Below, piece by piece: positions 1 through 6,216 of a stretch of 6,216 nt of DNA; positions within the stretch are counted from its first letter, which is position 1, and each line of letters opens with the position of its first letter. Below the pieces are notes generated by a model. It worked only from the letters and a program-made list of their open reading frames with translations. It had not been told where the DNA came from and did not search any database. The position numbers were made by a program, and so were the translations under genes. Location: contig QGUU01000157.1 of NCBI GenBank assembly GCA_003242525.1, positions 1 through 6,216 on the forward strand, read 5' to 3'. Source of the stretch: Pseudomonadota bacterium (GTDB taxonomy: Bacteria; Pseudomonadota; Alphaproteobacteria; Rhizobiales; Rhizobiaceae).

Positions 1-1
1 G

Positions 2-976
2 TCCAATGTCGCGCAGCTCGCGCTGTGGGTTGAGGACGCCTATACGGTGAAGCCGAAGCCCGCGCACCTCACCTATGTCTGCGCCCTGCCGCTCTATCAC
101 ATTTTCGCGTTGACGGTGAACGCGCTCATGGGCATGCAGCAGGGAGCCTGCAATCTGCTGATCCCCAATCCGCGCGACATTCCGGGCTTTGTCAAGGAAC
201 TGGGAAAGCAGCCCTTCCATGTCTTCCCCGGCCTCAATACGCTGTTCAACGCGTTGCTCAACAACGAGGCGTTCCGCAAGCTCGATTTTTCCGCCCTGGC
301 GCTCACTCTTGGCGGCGGCATGGCGGTGCAGAAAGCCGTCGCAGAGCGCTGGAAGGCCATTACCGGCAACCACATCACCGAAGGTTACGGACTCTCGGAA
401 ACCTCTCCGGTAGCGACGGCAAACAAGTGCAGCGAGGGCGAGTATACCGGCACGATCGGGCTACCCGTACCTTCGACCGAAATCTCCATTCGCGACGAGA
501 ATGGAAAACCACTGCCGCTTGGCGAGATAGGCGAGATCTGCATCCGCGGACCACAGGTCATGGCCGGCTACTGGAACCGACCGGACGAGACGGCCAAGGC
601 AATGACGAAGGACGGCTTCTTCAAGTCCGGCGACATGGGCTTCATGGATGAACGCGGCTACACGAAGATCGTCGACCGAAAGAAGGACATGATCCTGGTT
701 TCGGGCTTCAACGTCTATCCAAACGAACTGGAAGATGTGGTGGCTCGCCATCCGGGGGTGCTGGAAGTGGCGGCTGTCGGCGTGCCGGACGAGAAATCGG
801 GTGAAGTGCCCAAGCTGTTCGTCGTGAAGAAGGACCCGGCTTTAACGGAAGAAGAACTTGCTGCCTACTGCAAGAAGAACCTGACGGGCTACAAACGTCC
901 GAAATATATCGAGTTCAGGACCGAATTACCCAAGACTCCGGTCGGCAAGATTCTGAGGCGTGAACTGCGATCCTGA
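2..976 (+). CDS. fadD: Long-chain fatty acid-CoA ligase (acyl-CoA synthetase), C-terminal part, 5'-truncated by window
   Basis: This enzyme activates long-chain fatty acids to acyl-CoA through an acyl-adenylate, using ATP and CoA, at the inner face of the cytoplasmic membrane; it feeds beta-oxidation and lipid synthesis. The frame is open to the left edge, so the GTG at 47 is internal and not the start. The 324 visible residues match roughly the last 60% of a FadD protein of about 560 residues. Motifs, numbered in the visible part: PLYHIFALT at 30-38, the adenylate-forming motif YGLSE at 129-133, SGD at 209-211, the long FadD signature [18 protein letters not shown] starting at 225, and [10 protein letters not shown] near the end, whose lysine (about 316) is the expected catalytic adenylation lysine. 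The ATP-binding P-loop (usually YTSGTTG) lies outside the window. The stop is TGA at 974-976, and the frame shows no lesion. The next gene begins about 300 bp later, so co-transcription is not implied. FadD is preferred over other AMP-dependent ligases because the signature block is nearly identical to E. coli FadD as I recall it. Confidence 0.95.
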   Translation, partial: SNVAQLALWVEDAYTVKPKPAHLTYVCALPLYHIFALTVNALMGMQQGACNLLIPNPRDIPGFVKELGKQPFHVFPGLNTLFNALLNNEAFRKLDFSALALTLGGGMAVQKAVAERWKAITGNHITEGYGLSETSPVATANKCSEGEYTGTIGLPVPSTEISIRDENGKPLPLGEIGEICIRGPQVMAGYWNRPDETAKAMTKDGFFKSGDMGFMDERGYTKIVDRKKDMILVSGFNVYPNELEDVVARHPGVLEVAAVGVPDEKSGEVPKLFVVKKDPALTEEELAAYCKKNLTGYKRPKYIEFRTELPKTPVGKILRRELRS

Positions 977-998
977 CGTGTGGAAAAACGGACGGCAA

Positions 999-1011
999 TC
1001 TCCGCTGGAGA
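999..1011 (+). terminator. Small hairpin just after fadD, weak terminator candidate
   Basis: The sequence TCTCC-GCT-GGAGA forms a 5-bp stem with a 3-nt loop, 22 nt after the fadD stop codon. No T-run follows, so it is not a canonical intrinsic terminator. It could be a 3'-end-stabilising stem or chance. The position is the only point in favour of a terminator role. Confidence 0.2.
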
Positions 1012-1122
1012 ATCCCTGCGCGACATTCGCACGTCTCCCTCCGCCGGCCAGGGTTCGAAAGCGCCCGCTCATGGCTGGTCAGCTACGGAGTTCTGCACTA
1101 GATGGCCGTTGACCGTTTCCCG

Positions 1123-1137
1123 GGCTGGCGTCCAGCC
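1123..1137. repeat. Perfect inverted repeat GGCTGG-CGT-CCAGCC
   Basis: A 6-bp perfect stem with a 3-nt loop, extendable by one G:T wobble pair, lies in the middle of the fadD-gnd gap. The arms strongly resemble those of the second inverted repeat at 1222-1236, about 100 bp downstream. No T-tract follows. It could be a regulator's binding site, an RNA hairpin or a remnant of a dispersed palindromic element; the sequence does not decide between these. Confidence 0.4.
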
Positions 1138-1188
1138 TTGTGGTTGTGCAAGGCGGTGCTGGCGCAATAGTCTTCACCGCCCTTCGAT

Positions 1189-1215
1189 CTGACAGGGCAG
1201 GAAACTGTCTATTCT
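1189..1215 (+). promoter_or_regulatory. Weak candidate sigma70-type promoter for gnd-zwf
   Basis: CTGACA at 1189-1194 matches 5 of 6 positions of the TTGACA -35 consensus. TATTCT at 1210-1215 matches 4 of 6 positions of TATAAT. The spacer is 15 bp, shorter than the preferred 17. The location, about 65 bp upstream of the gnd start, suits a promoter, and the second inverted repeat at 1222-1236 would fall at or just after the start of transcription. Matches this weak arise often by chance. Confidence 0.2.
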
Positions 1216-1221
1216 GCAACC

Positions 1222-1236
1222 GGCCTGGCGCCAGCC
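1222..1236. repeat. Inverted repeat containing palindrome CTGGCGCCAG, upstream of gnd
   Basis: A perfect 10-bp palindrome, CTGGCGCCAG at 1225-1234, is flanked by GGC and CC, so the whole element reads GGCCTGGCGCCAGCC. It lies about 45 bp upstream of the gnd start and resembles the inverted repeat at 1123-1137 (GGCTGGCGTCCAGCC). Two similar dyads upstream of a sugar-catabolic operon are compatible with a two-site operator, but no specific regulator can be assigned from the sequence. Confidence 0.4.
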
Positions 1237-1267
1237 GTCCCGGAACGGATGTTCATTCCACCAGTAC

Positions 1268-1272
1268 AAGGA
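1268..1272 (+). promoter_or_regulatory. Ribosome binding site of gnd
   Basis: AAGGA lies 7 nt upstream of the ATG at 1280. The good match and spacing support this start, which also places the Rossmann glycine motif correctly, starting at residue 7. Confidence 0.75.
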
Positions 1273-1279
1273 CTTCAGC

Positions 1280-2290
1280 ATGCAGATCGGAATGATGGGG
1301 CTCGGCCGAATGGGCGCCAACATGGTGAGGCGCCTGATGCGGGCCGGCCACGAATGTGTTGTCTATGACATAAATCCCGAGGCGGTGGCTTCCCTCGTCG
1401 CCGAAGGCGCAACCGGAGCCTCCTCGCTCAATGAATTCGTTGCGAAACTGTCAAAGCCACGAACCGCGTGGCTGATGCTCCCAGCAGCAATCACCGCCAG
1501 GGTGGCGAGCGAGGTTGCGAGTCACCTGGAAGCAGGGGACACCATCGTGGATGGCGGCAATTCCCATTATCACGATGCCGTCGACCAGGCGGCGATACTG
1601 GCGCAGAAGGGCATCGATTTCATCGATGTCGGCACATCCGGCGGCGTATGGGGGCTGGAGCGCGGTTATTGCCTGATGATCGGGGGGCCGGAGGCTGCGG
1701 TGAAGCGGCTGGACCCGATCTTTGCCGCGCTCGCACCCGGAGCAGACCCCGGCACCAAGCCAGACAGGTCGCAGGGAACAGCACCCCTCGGTTATCTGCA
1801 TTGCGGGCCGAGTGGCGCAGGTCATTTCGTCAAGATGGTGCACAACGGCATCGAATACGGCCTCATGGCGGCCTATGCCGAAGGCATGAACATCCTGAAG
1901 GCGGCCAATGCCGGCAATATGAAACGCGACGCGGACGCGGAAACCAGCCCGCTTCCGACCCCGCAATATTATCAGTTCGACATCGATCTGGCTCAGGTCG
2001 CCGAGGTCTGGCGGCATGGCTCCGTAATTGACTCCTGGCTGCTTGATCTCACTGCCGACGCGTTGAAGGACGACCCCGCTCTGGAAAAATTCACCGGACG
2101 CGTTTCCGACTCCGGCGAAGGACGCTGGACGCTGAAGGCCGCCATCGACACCGGGGTGCCCGCGCCCGTGCTTTCCTCCGCGCTGTTTGCGCGCTTTACT
2201 TCGCAAGGACAGTCGCTCTTTGCCGACAAGCTCCTGTCGGCCATGCGTTTGGCCTTTGGCGGTCATTTCGAGAAAAAGCCGGAAGCCTGA
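1280..2290 (+). CDS. gnd: 6-phosphogluconate dehydrogenase, decarboxylating, short form (probably NAD-linked)
   Basis: This cytoplasmic enzyme oxidatively decarboxylates 6-phosphogluconate to ribulose-5-phosphate and CO2, the last step of the oxidative pentose phosphate branch. At 336 residues it belongs to the short-form family (about 300-340 residues, versus about 470 in the E. coli type). The N-terminal Rossmann fold carries GLGRMG at 7-12. DGGNS at 91-95 and GTSGG at 118-122 are substrate-binding motifs. The catalytic block [14 protein letters not shown] spans 181-194, with the expected catalytic Lys185 and substrate contacts His188-Asn189 and Glu192. A C-terminal helical segment contains SDSGEGRWT at 276-284. 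Asp30 ends the second beta strand (VVYD), a position where an acidic residue usually favours NAD over NADP; that preference is inference. The ATG at 1280 has a good ribosome binding site. zwf starts 10 nt after the TGA, so the two are almost surely co-transcribed. No lesion is visible. Other beta-hydroxyacid dehydrogenases are excluded by the HNGIEYG block. Confidence 0.95.
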   Translation: MQIGMMGLGRMGANMVRRLMRAGHECVVYDINPEAVASLVAEGATGASSLNEFVAKLSKPRTAWLMLPAAITARVASEVASHLEAGDTIVDGGNSHYHDAVDQAAILAQKGIDFIDVGTSGGVWGLERGYCLMIGGPEAAVKRLDPIFAALAPGADPGTKPDRSQGTAPLGYLHCGPSGAGHFVKMVHNGIEYGLMAAYAEGMNILKAANAGNMKRDADAETSPLPTPQYYQFDIDLAQVAEVWRHGSVIDSWLLDLTADALKDDPALEKFTGRVSDSGEGRWTLKAAIDTGVPAPVLSSALFARFTSQGQSLFADKLLSAMRLAFGGHFEKKPEA

Positions 2291-2295
2291 GGGAG
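2289..2295 (+). promoter_or_regulatory. Ribosome binding site deciding the zwf start
   Basis: GAGGGAG overlaps the last two bases of the gnd stop codon and sits 5 nt upstream of the ATG at 2301. The zwf frame stays open upstream to 2187 inside gnd, but this site and the family's N-terminal pattern (a short lead, then the glycine-rich GATGDLA) fix the start at 2301 and not at the longer alternative. Confidence 0.7.
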
Positions 2296-2300
2296 CCTCC

Positions 2301-3677
2301 ATGAACGAACCCCGATCCGACGTGCTGGTCCTGTTCGGCGCAACAGGCGATCTCGCCCACAAGAAGATTTTCCCGGCGCTTTACTCGATGGTCAGGCATG
2401 GCAGCCTCAACGAACCGGTCGTCGGGATCGCTTACGACGACTGGACGGTGGAGAAGCTGAGGGAGCGTGCCCATGACGGCATCAAGGCCGCTGTGGGGAA
2501 GGTCGATGAAAAGGCATTCGCGAAACTGGCCGGACTTTTGCACTACGTAAGCGGCGACTATCGAGATCAGACCACTTTCGACAAGCTGAAGGAGAAGCTG
2601 GCCGGCTTCAACCATCCGCTCCATTACCTTGCCGTCCCGCCTTCCATGTTTGAACCGGTCGTACAGGGGCTTGAACAGTCCGGCGGCGGACAAGGCGCAC
2701 GCCTGATGGTGGAAAAGCCCTTCGGGCGGGACCTCCAGTCGGCGCGGTGGCTGAACCGGGTGCTGCACCTGGTCTTCGATGAGAAAGCCATCTTCCGCAT
2801 CGACCACTATCTCGGCAAGGAAGCGATCCAGAACCTGCTTTATTTCCGGTTCGCCAATGCTTTCCTGGAGCCGATCTGGAACCGCAACTATGTCGAGAGC
2901 GTGCAGATCACCATGGCCGAGGATTTCGGCGTGGAGGGGCGAGGCAAGTTCTATGATGAGGTCGGCTGCATCCGCGACGTGGTGCAGAACCATCTGCTCA
3001 ACGTGCTGTTGCTGCTGGCCATGGAGCCGCCCGTCAGCCAGCATGCCGACGATCTCATCGACGAGAAGGTGCAGGTGCTGAAGGCAGTACGGACGTTGAC
3101 GACGGATGACGTGGTTCGCGGCCAATTCGACGGCTATCTGAAGGAACCGGGGGTGCGGCCCGATTCGACCGTGGAGACATTCGCCGCAGTGCGCCTGTTC
3201 GTGGATACATGGCGCTGGCAGGATGTCCCCTTCTTCATTCGCGCAGGCAAGAAACTTCCCGTCCGCGCGACCGAAGTGGTGGTGCAGTTCCGCCGTCCGC
3301 CCCTTGCCGTCTTCGACCAATTCAAGCGCAATCAGGGCAACTACGTGCGTTTCCGCATCAGTCCGGAGGTGGCTATTGGCATCGGCGCGCGCCGCAAGGT
3401 GCCGGGAGACGCGATGGTCGGCGAACAGGTGGAACTGACGGCGATGGACGATGCTGCAGGCGACATGGACCCTTATGAGAGGCTGATCGGCGATGCCATG
3501 AACGGCAACACCCAGCTTTTTACCCGCCAGGATGCCAGCGAGATCGCCTGGCGCATCGTGGGGCCGGTGCTGAACGCGGAGGAAAAGCCCTTCGTCTACA
3601 AGCCCGGCAGCTGGGGTCCCGTCGAGGCAATGAAGGAATTCTCGCCGCCAAATGGCTGGATCGATCCAGCCAGGTGA
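2301..3677 (+). CDS. zwf: Glucose-6-phosphate 1-dehydrogenase, compact 458-residue form
   Basis: This cytoplasmic enzyme oxidises glucose-6-phosphate to 6-phosphogluconolactone, the entry step of the oxidative pentose phosphate and Entner-Doudoroff routes. The coenzyme motif GATGDLA is at 13-19 and EKPFG at 138-142. The active-site signature RIDHYLGKE at 166-174 supplies Asp168, His169, Tyr170 and Lys173. QNH at 229-231 gives the expected catalytic base His231. [10 protein letters not shown] at 311-320 is the substrate-binding lysine segment, and LFTR at 406-409 and GSWGP near 436-440 are C-terminal family motifs. At 458 residues it is shorter than the usual roughly 490, with loss spread through the C-terminal domain and not at one break, so it looks intact. 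Where E. coli and Leuconostoc enzymes have Arg after the second beta strand to hold the NADP 2'-phosphate, this protein has IAYDDW (Tyr45-Asp46). That suggests altered cofactor preference, which is inference. It follows gnd by 10 nt with its own ribosome binding site. No lactonase (pgl) or dehydratase (edd) gene adjoins it, unlike many zwf loci. Confidence 0.96.
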   Translation: MNEPRSDVLVLFGATGDLAHKKIFPALYSMVRHGSLNEPVVGIAYDDWTVEKLRERAHDGIKAAVGKVDEKAFAKLAGLLHYVSGDYRDQTTFDKLKEKLAGFNHPLHYLAVPPSMFEPVVQGLEQSGGGQGARLMVEKPFGRDLQSARWLNRVLHLVFDEKAIFRIDHYLGKEAIQNLLYFRFANAFLEPIWNRNYVESVQITMAEDFGVEGRGKFYDEVGCIRDVVQNHLLNVLLLLAMEPPVSQHADDLIDEKVQVLKAVRTLTTDDVVRGQFDGYLKEPGVRPDSTVETFAAVRLFVDTWRWQDVPFFIRAGKKLPVRATEVVVQFRRPPLAVFDQFKRNQGNYVRFRISPEVAIGIGARRKVPGDAMVGEQVELTAMDDAAGDMDPYERLIGDAMNGNTQLFTRQDASEIAWRIVGPVLNAEEKPFVYKPGSWGPVEAMKEFSPPNGWIDPAR

Positions 3678-3709
3678 CCATCAGGCGCGAAAGCAGAAAT
3701 CCCGTGTGA

Positions 3710-3752
3710 GCATGCGGTCCCGAATCGTCTTCAGGACCTTCGCGCGACATGC
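3710..3752. repeat. Asymmetric nested inverted repeat downstream of zwf
   Basis: GCATG at 3710-3714 pairs with CATGC at 3748-3752, and inside it GGTCC at 3716-3720 pairs with GGACC at 3734-3738. The loop is 13 nt, and the two stems are separated by 1 nt on one side and 9 nt on the other. No T-run follows, so this is a poor intrinsic terminator. It lies 33 nt after the zwf stop and may be a 3'-end structure or a degraded dispersed palindromic element of the kind common between rhizobial genes. The rest of 3678-3858 shows no gene. Confidence 0.3.
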
Positions 3753-3870
3753 GTGAAAAGCGTCCCAAAATTCCCTTGGCGAAGAAAATCCACCTCGCTC
3801 GTGACGTGCCGTCTCCGCCCGGTCAGGCAACGGTTGCGGCTGGGCCGCGGGCGCTGCTATGCGGCATGCA

Positions 3871-6216
3871 ATGACCAACGGAACCACGCCTGCCCCGCCC
3901 TTGCCGGACCTGCCGGTCACGGCCGTCCTGCCGCAAATCCGGACGGCACTTGAATCGTTCGGCGCAGCAATTCTGGTGGCGCCGCCTGGCGCGGGCAAGA
4001 CCACCGTGGTGCCGCTCGGCCTGCTGGATGAAGCCTGGCGCGGGGATGGCCGCATCGTGCTGCTCGAACCCCGCCGTCTTGCCGCTCGGGCGGCAGCCAG
4101 GCGCATGGCGGCATTGCTTGGCGAAGACGTGGGCGACACGGTTGGCTATGCGATGCGCATGGAAAATCGCAGCTCTGCGCGCACGAAGATCCTTGTCGTT
4201 ACCGAAGGCGTGTTGTCGCGGATGATCCTGGACGATCCGGAACTCAGCGGCGTCTCTGCCTTGATCTTCGATGAATTTCACGAGCGTTCGCTAGATGGCG
4301 ATTTCGGCCTCGCGCTGGCACTGGATGTGCGCAGCGCACTGAGGCCGGACCTGCGCCTGCTCGTAATGTCCGCAACGCTGGACGGCGCGCGCGTGGCCAG
4401 GCTGCTGGAAGGAGCGCCGGTGATCGAAAGCGAAGGTCGTACCTTTCCGGTAGAGATACGCCATCGTGAGCGCAAGGCCGGCGAGCCGATCGAGGAGGCC
4501 ATGGCAAGGGCGGTGCGGGATGCGCTGGCCGATGAGACAGGCTCGGTGCTCGCGTTTCTCCCGGGCCAGCGCGAGATCGAGCGCACGGCCGAGCAGCTGG
4601 AAGGCCGTCTCAGCGCAGACACCGACATCGTTCCGCTTTACGGCCAGCTCGACGGCAAGGCTCAGGACGCAGCGATCCGCCCTGCGCCGGCCGGTCGTCG
4701 AAAGGTCGTGCTCGCCACCTCGATCGCCGAGACCTCGATCACCATCGACGGCGTGCGGATCGTCATAGATTCGGGGCTGTCGCGCCTGCCAAGATACGAA
4801 CCCGCCGCAGGACTTACCCGCCTGGAAACGGTGCGCGTCTCGAAAGCGTCGGCCGAGCAGCGCGCCGGACGCGCCGGGCGTACGCAGCCCGGCATCGCCA
4901 TCCGCCTCTGGCGGGCTGAGCAGACTGCGGCGCTCCCTGCGCATACGCCTCCAGAAATCCTGGAAGCGGACCTTTCCGGGTTGTTGCTGGATTGCGCCGC
5001 GTTCGGCGTCAGCGACCCGGCATCGCTCCGCTTCCTGGACGCCCCGCCCGCGCCCGCCTTGGCGGAGGCGCGGGCATTGCTGACCACTCTGGGCGCTCTC
5101 GACGAAGCAGGCCGGCTTACCGAAACCGGGGCAGCAATGCGGAGATTGGCGCTGCCTGTCCGGCTTGCCCACATGGTCGCCGAAGCCGCAAGAACTGGCG
5201 ACGCATCGCAGGCCGCACAGATTGCCATGCTTCTGACCGAGCGGGGGCTGGGCGGCGACTCGACGGATTTGGAACTGCGGCTTATGCGGTTGCAGACGGA
5301 CAGGTCTCCCCGTGCCGTTGCGGCGCGACGACTGGCGGAAAGGCTGGCGCGGACGGCCGGCCCGGGCACCGCTTCGACCGCTGCTTCGCCCGCGTCGGAG
5401 GCAGTCGAGACATCAGGTATCGGCGCGCTCCTTCTTCATGCCTGGCCCGATCGCGTGGCCAGAGCCCGCGGAGAGCGCGGCCGTTTCATTCTCGCCAGCG
5501 GGTCAGGCGCTATGCTGGACGCCACCGACCCCTTGGCCGGGGAGCCCTATCTCGTCGTGGCAGAACTGCAAGGCCGGGCACAGAACGCGCGCATCACGGC
5601 AGCGGCAGCGGTTTCGGAAACGGACATCCGCTCGCGGTTGGCCCGGCGCATTGAGACCCGCCGCGAAACCGCCTTCGACCCGGGACGGCGCACGGTGCGC
5701 CTGCGCGAGACCGCCCGACTCGGCGCCATCCTGCTTTCGGAGCGGATGCTGCCTGCGCCTTCGGGCGAAGAAGCCAATTCTGCGATCCTGGATGCCATCA
5801 GGACACACGGCCTGGAGCTGCTGCCATGGAACAAGGAGAGTGAAGCGCTGCGCCGCCGCCTTGCCTGGCTGCACCGGGCCTTGGGGCCGCCCTGGCCCGA
5901 TATGTCGGATGCCGCGCTTAACGAACGGTTGGACGAATGGCTTGCGCCTTACCTGACCGGCGAGGCCTCACTTGCCTCGATCCGGCCAGGCGCCCTTGCG
6001 GAAGGTCTGATGGTGCTGGTGCCGCACGAACTTCAACGCAAGCTGGGCACGCTTGCACCCAGCCATTTCGATGCTCCCTCCGGCAGTCGCATTCCTATCC
6101 GCTACGACGATGAGGCGCCGGTACTGGCGATCCGCGTCCAGGAGTTGTTCGGCCTGGACCGACACCCGGCCATTGCCGGCGGAGCCGTGCCGCTGACGCT
6201 GGAGCTGCTCTCGCCG
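3871..6216 (+). CDS. hrpB: DEAH-box ATP-dependent RNA helicase HrpB, 3'-truncated by window
   Basis: This is a superfamily 2 DEAH-type ATPase of the bacterial HrpB family, a predicted 3'-5' RNA helicase whose cellular role is poorly defined; it is unrelated to the type III secretion gene of the same name. The 782 visible codons run open to the right edge, and the family length of about 820 implies only some 40 residues are missing. Helicase motifs in order: I APPGAGKTT at 37-45, Ia EPRRLAARAA from 66, II DEFHER at 134-139 (the usual HrpB variant of DEAH), III SAT at 167-169, IV FLPG at 229-232, V ATSIAETSITIDG at 282-294, VI QRAGRAGR at 330-337. A winged-helix/helical-bundle region follows (about 360-490), then an Ala/Ser/Thr-rich linker near 495-516 and the HrpB-specific C-terminal domain, including SHFDAPSGSRIPIRYD at 731-746. 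Two in-frame ATGs, 3859 and 3871, could start it; neither has a clear ribosome binding site. 3871 gives an N-terminus (PLPDLPVTAVLP) like the family. The frame is closed upstream by a TGA at 3802. Confidence 0.95.
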   Translation, partial: MTNGTTPAPPLPDLPVTAVLPQIRTALESFGAAILVAPPGAGKTTVVPLGLLDEAWRGDGRIVLLEPRRLAARAAARRMAALLGEDVGDTVGYAMRMENRSSARTKILVVTEGVLSRMILDDPELSGVSALIFDEFHERSLDGDFGLALALDVRSALRPDLRLLVMSATLDGARVARLLEGAPVIESEGRTFPVEIRHRERKAGEPIEEAMARAVRDALADETGSVLAFLPGQREIERTAEQLEGRLSADTDIVPLYGQLDGKAQDAAIRPAPAGRRKVVLATSIAETSITIDGVRIVIDSGLSRLPRYEPAAGLTRLETVRVSKASAEQRAGRAGRTQPGIAIRLWRAEQTAALPAHTPPEILEADLSGLLLDCAAFGVSDPASLRFLDAPPAPALAEARALLTTLGALDEAGRLTETGAAMRRLALPVRLAHMVAEAARTGDASQAAQIAMLLTERGLGGDSTDLELRLMRLQTDRSPRAVAARRLAERLARTAGPGTASTAASPASEAVETSGIGALLLHAWPDRVARARGERGRFILASGSGAMLDATDPLAGEPYLVVAELQGRAQNARITAAAAVSETDIRSRLARRIETRRETAFDPGRRTVRLRETARLGAILLSERMLPAPSGEEANSAILDAIRTHGLELLPWNKESEALRRRLAWLHRALGPPWPDMSDAALNERLDEWLAPYLTGEASLASIRPGALAEGLMVLVPHELQRKLGTLAPSHFDAPSGSRIPIRYDDEAPVLAIRVQELFGLDRHPAIAGGAVPLTLELLSP

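Larger units (their letters stand above)
977..1279 (+). other. Intergenic region between fadD and gnd
   Basis: This gap of about 300 bp holds no gene I can support. A 70-codon frame opening at a GTG at 980 has a composition rich in Arg, Ser, Trp and Cys with no recognisable motif and no ribosome binding site, so I treat it as chance. The stretch contains three short inverted repeats (999-1011, 1123-1137, 1222-1236), a weak sigma70-like pair (1189-1215) and the gnd ribosome binding site near 1268. It probably carries the 3' untranslated region of fadD and the promoter and leader of gnd-zwf. I saw no tRNA cloverleaf, riboswitch core or insertion-sequence end. Confidence 0.6.

Noticed and set aside
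1040..1065. GGTTCGA-like T-loop sequence hinting at a tRNA
   Set aside because: The flanking bases do not pair into a T-arm, and no acceptor, D or anticodon arm can be built around it on either strand.
980..1192. A 70-codon plus-strand frame in the fadD-gnd gap
   Set aside because: It has a GTG start 3 nt after the fadD stop with no ribosome binding site, an unlikely composition and no known motif.
1451..2362. A 303-codon minus-strand frame opposite gnd
   Set aside because: It lies opposite gnd and the start of zwf, has no recognisable family features, and is explained as a codon-bias shadow.
2196..3320. A 374-codon open frame on the minus strand opposite zwf
   Set aside because: It overlaps a certain gene completely, is rich in His, Gln and Leu with no domain motif, and is expected from GC-biased third positions on the coding strand.
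4291..5369. Minus-strand frames of 293 and 235 codons and plus-strand frames of up to 220 codons inside hrpB
   Set aside because: All lie within the continuous 782-codon HrpB frame, which carries every helicase motif in order; the Arg-, Ser- and Ala-rich alternatives are shadows.
5353..5418. Ala/Ser/Thr-rich stretch in HrpB (residues 495-516) as a possible insertion
   Set aside because: HrpB proteins have a variable linker at this point, and the frame and motifs continue normally on both sides.

Overview
The window is about 62% GC by eye, densely coding and entirely on the + strand. It looks like an alphaproteobacterial chromosome, most likely of the order Hyphomicrobiales (rhizobia and relatives). 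The main reason is the pairing of a short-form 6-phosphogluconate dehydrogenase with a compact, about 460-residue glucose-6-phosphate dehydrogenase. Strong GC bias at third codon positions and the wording of FadD and HrpB agree with this. I do not claim a genus.

Layout: (1) positions 2-976 hold the last 324 codons of fadD, a long-chain acyl-CoA synthetase, cut by the left edge. (2) Positions 977-1279 are a roughly 300-bp gap with no convincing gene. It contains three short inverted repeats, a weak promoter-like pair and the ribosome binding site of the next gene. (3) Positions 1280-2290 (gnd) and 2301-3677 (zwf) form a tight two-gene unit with a 10-nt gap, encoding the two dehydrogenases of the oxidative pentose phosphate pathway. 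(4) Positions 3678-3870 are a short intergenic stretch with an asymmetric nested inverted repeat. (5) Positions 3871-6216 hold 782 codons of hrpB, a DEAH-box ATP-dependent helicase that runs off the right edge. It is open throughout and is the largest gene in the window.

How the genes work together: Zwf oxidises glucose-6-phosphate to 6-phosphogluconolactone. After hydrolysis of the lactone by an enzyme not encoded here, Gnd oxidatively decarboxylates 6-phosphogluconate to ribulose-5-phosphate. Cofactor-site residues in both enzymes (Asp30 in Gnd, Tyr45-Asp46 in Zwf) depart from the classical NADP-binding pattern, so the pair may yield NADH as well as, or instead of, NADPH. That is the most testable observation here. 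fadD and hrpB have no evident functional link to the pair.

I found no mobile element, CRISPR array, RNA gene or undescribed multi-gene system. The window reads as ordinary housekeeping chromosome with a few small points worth checking.
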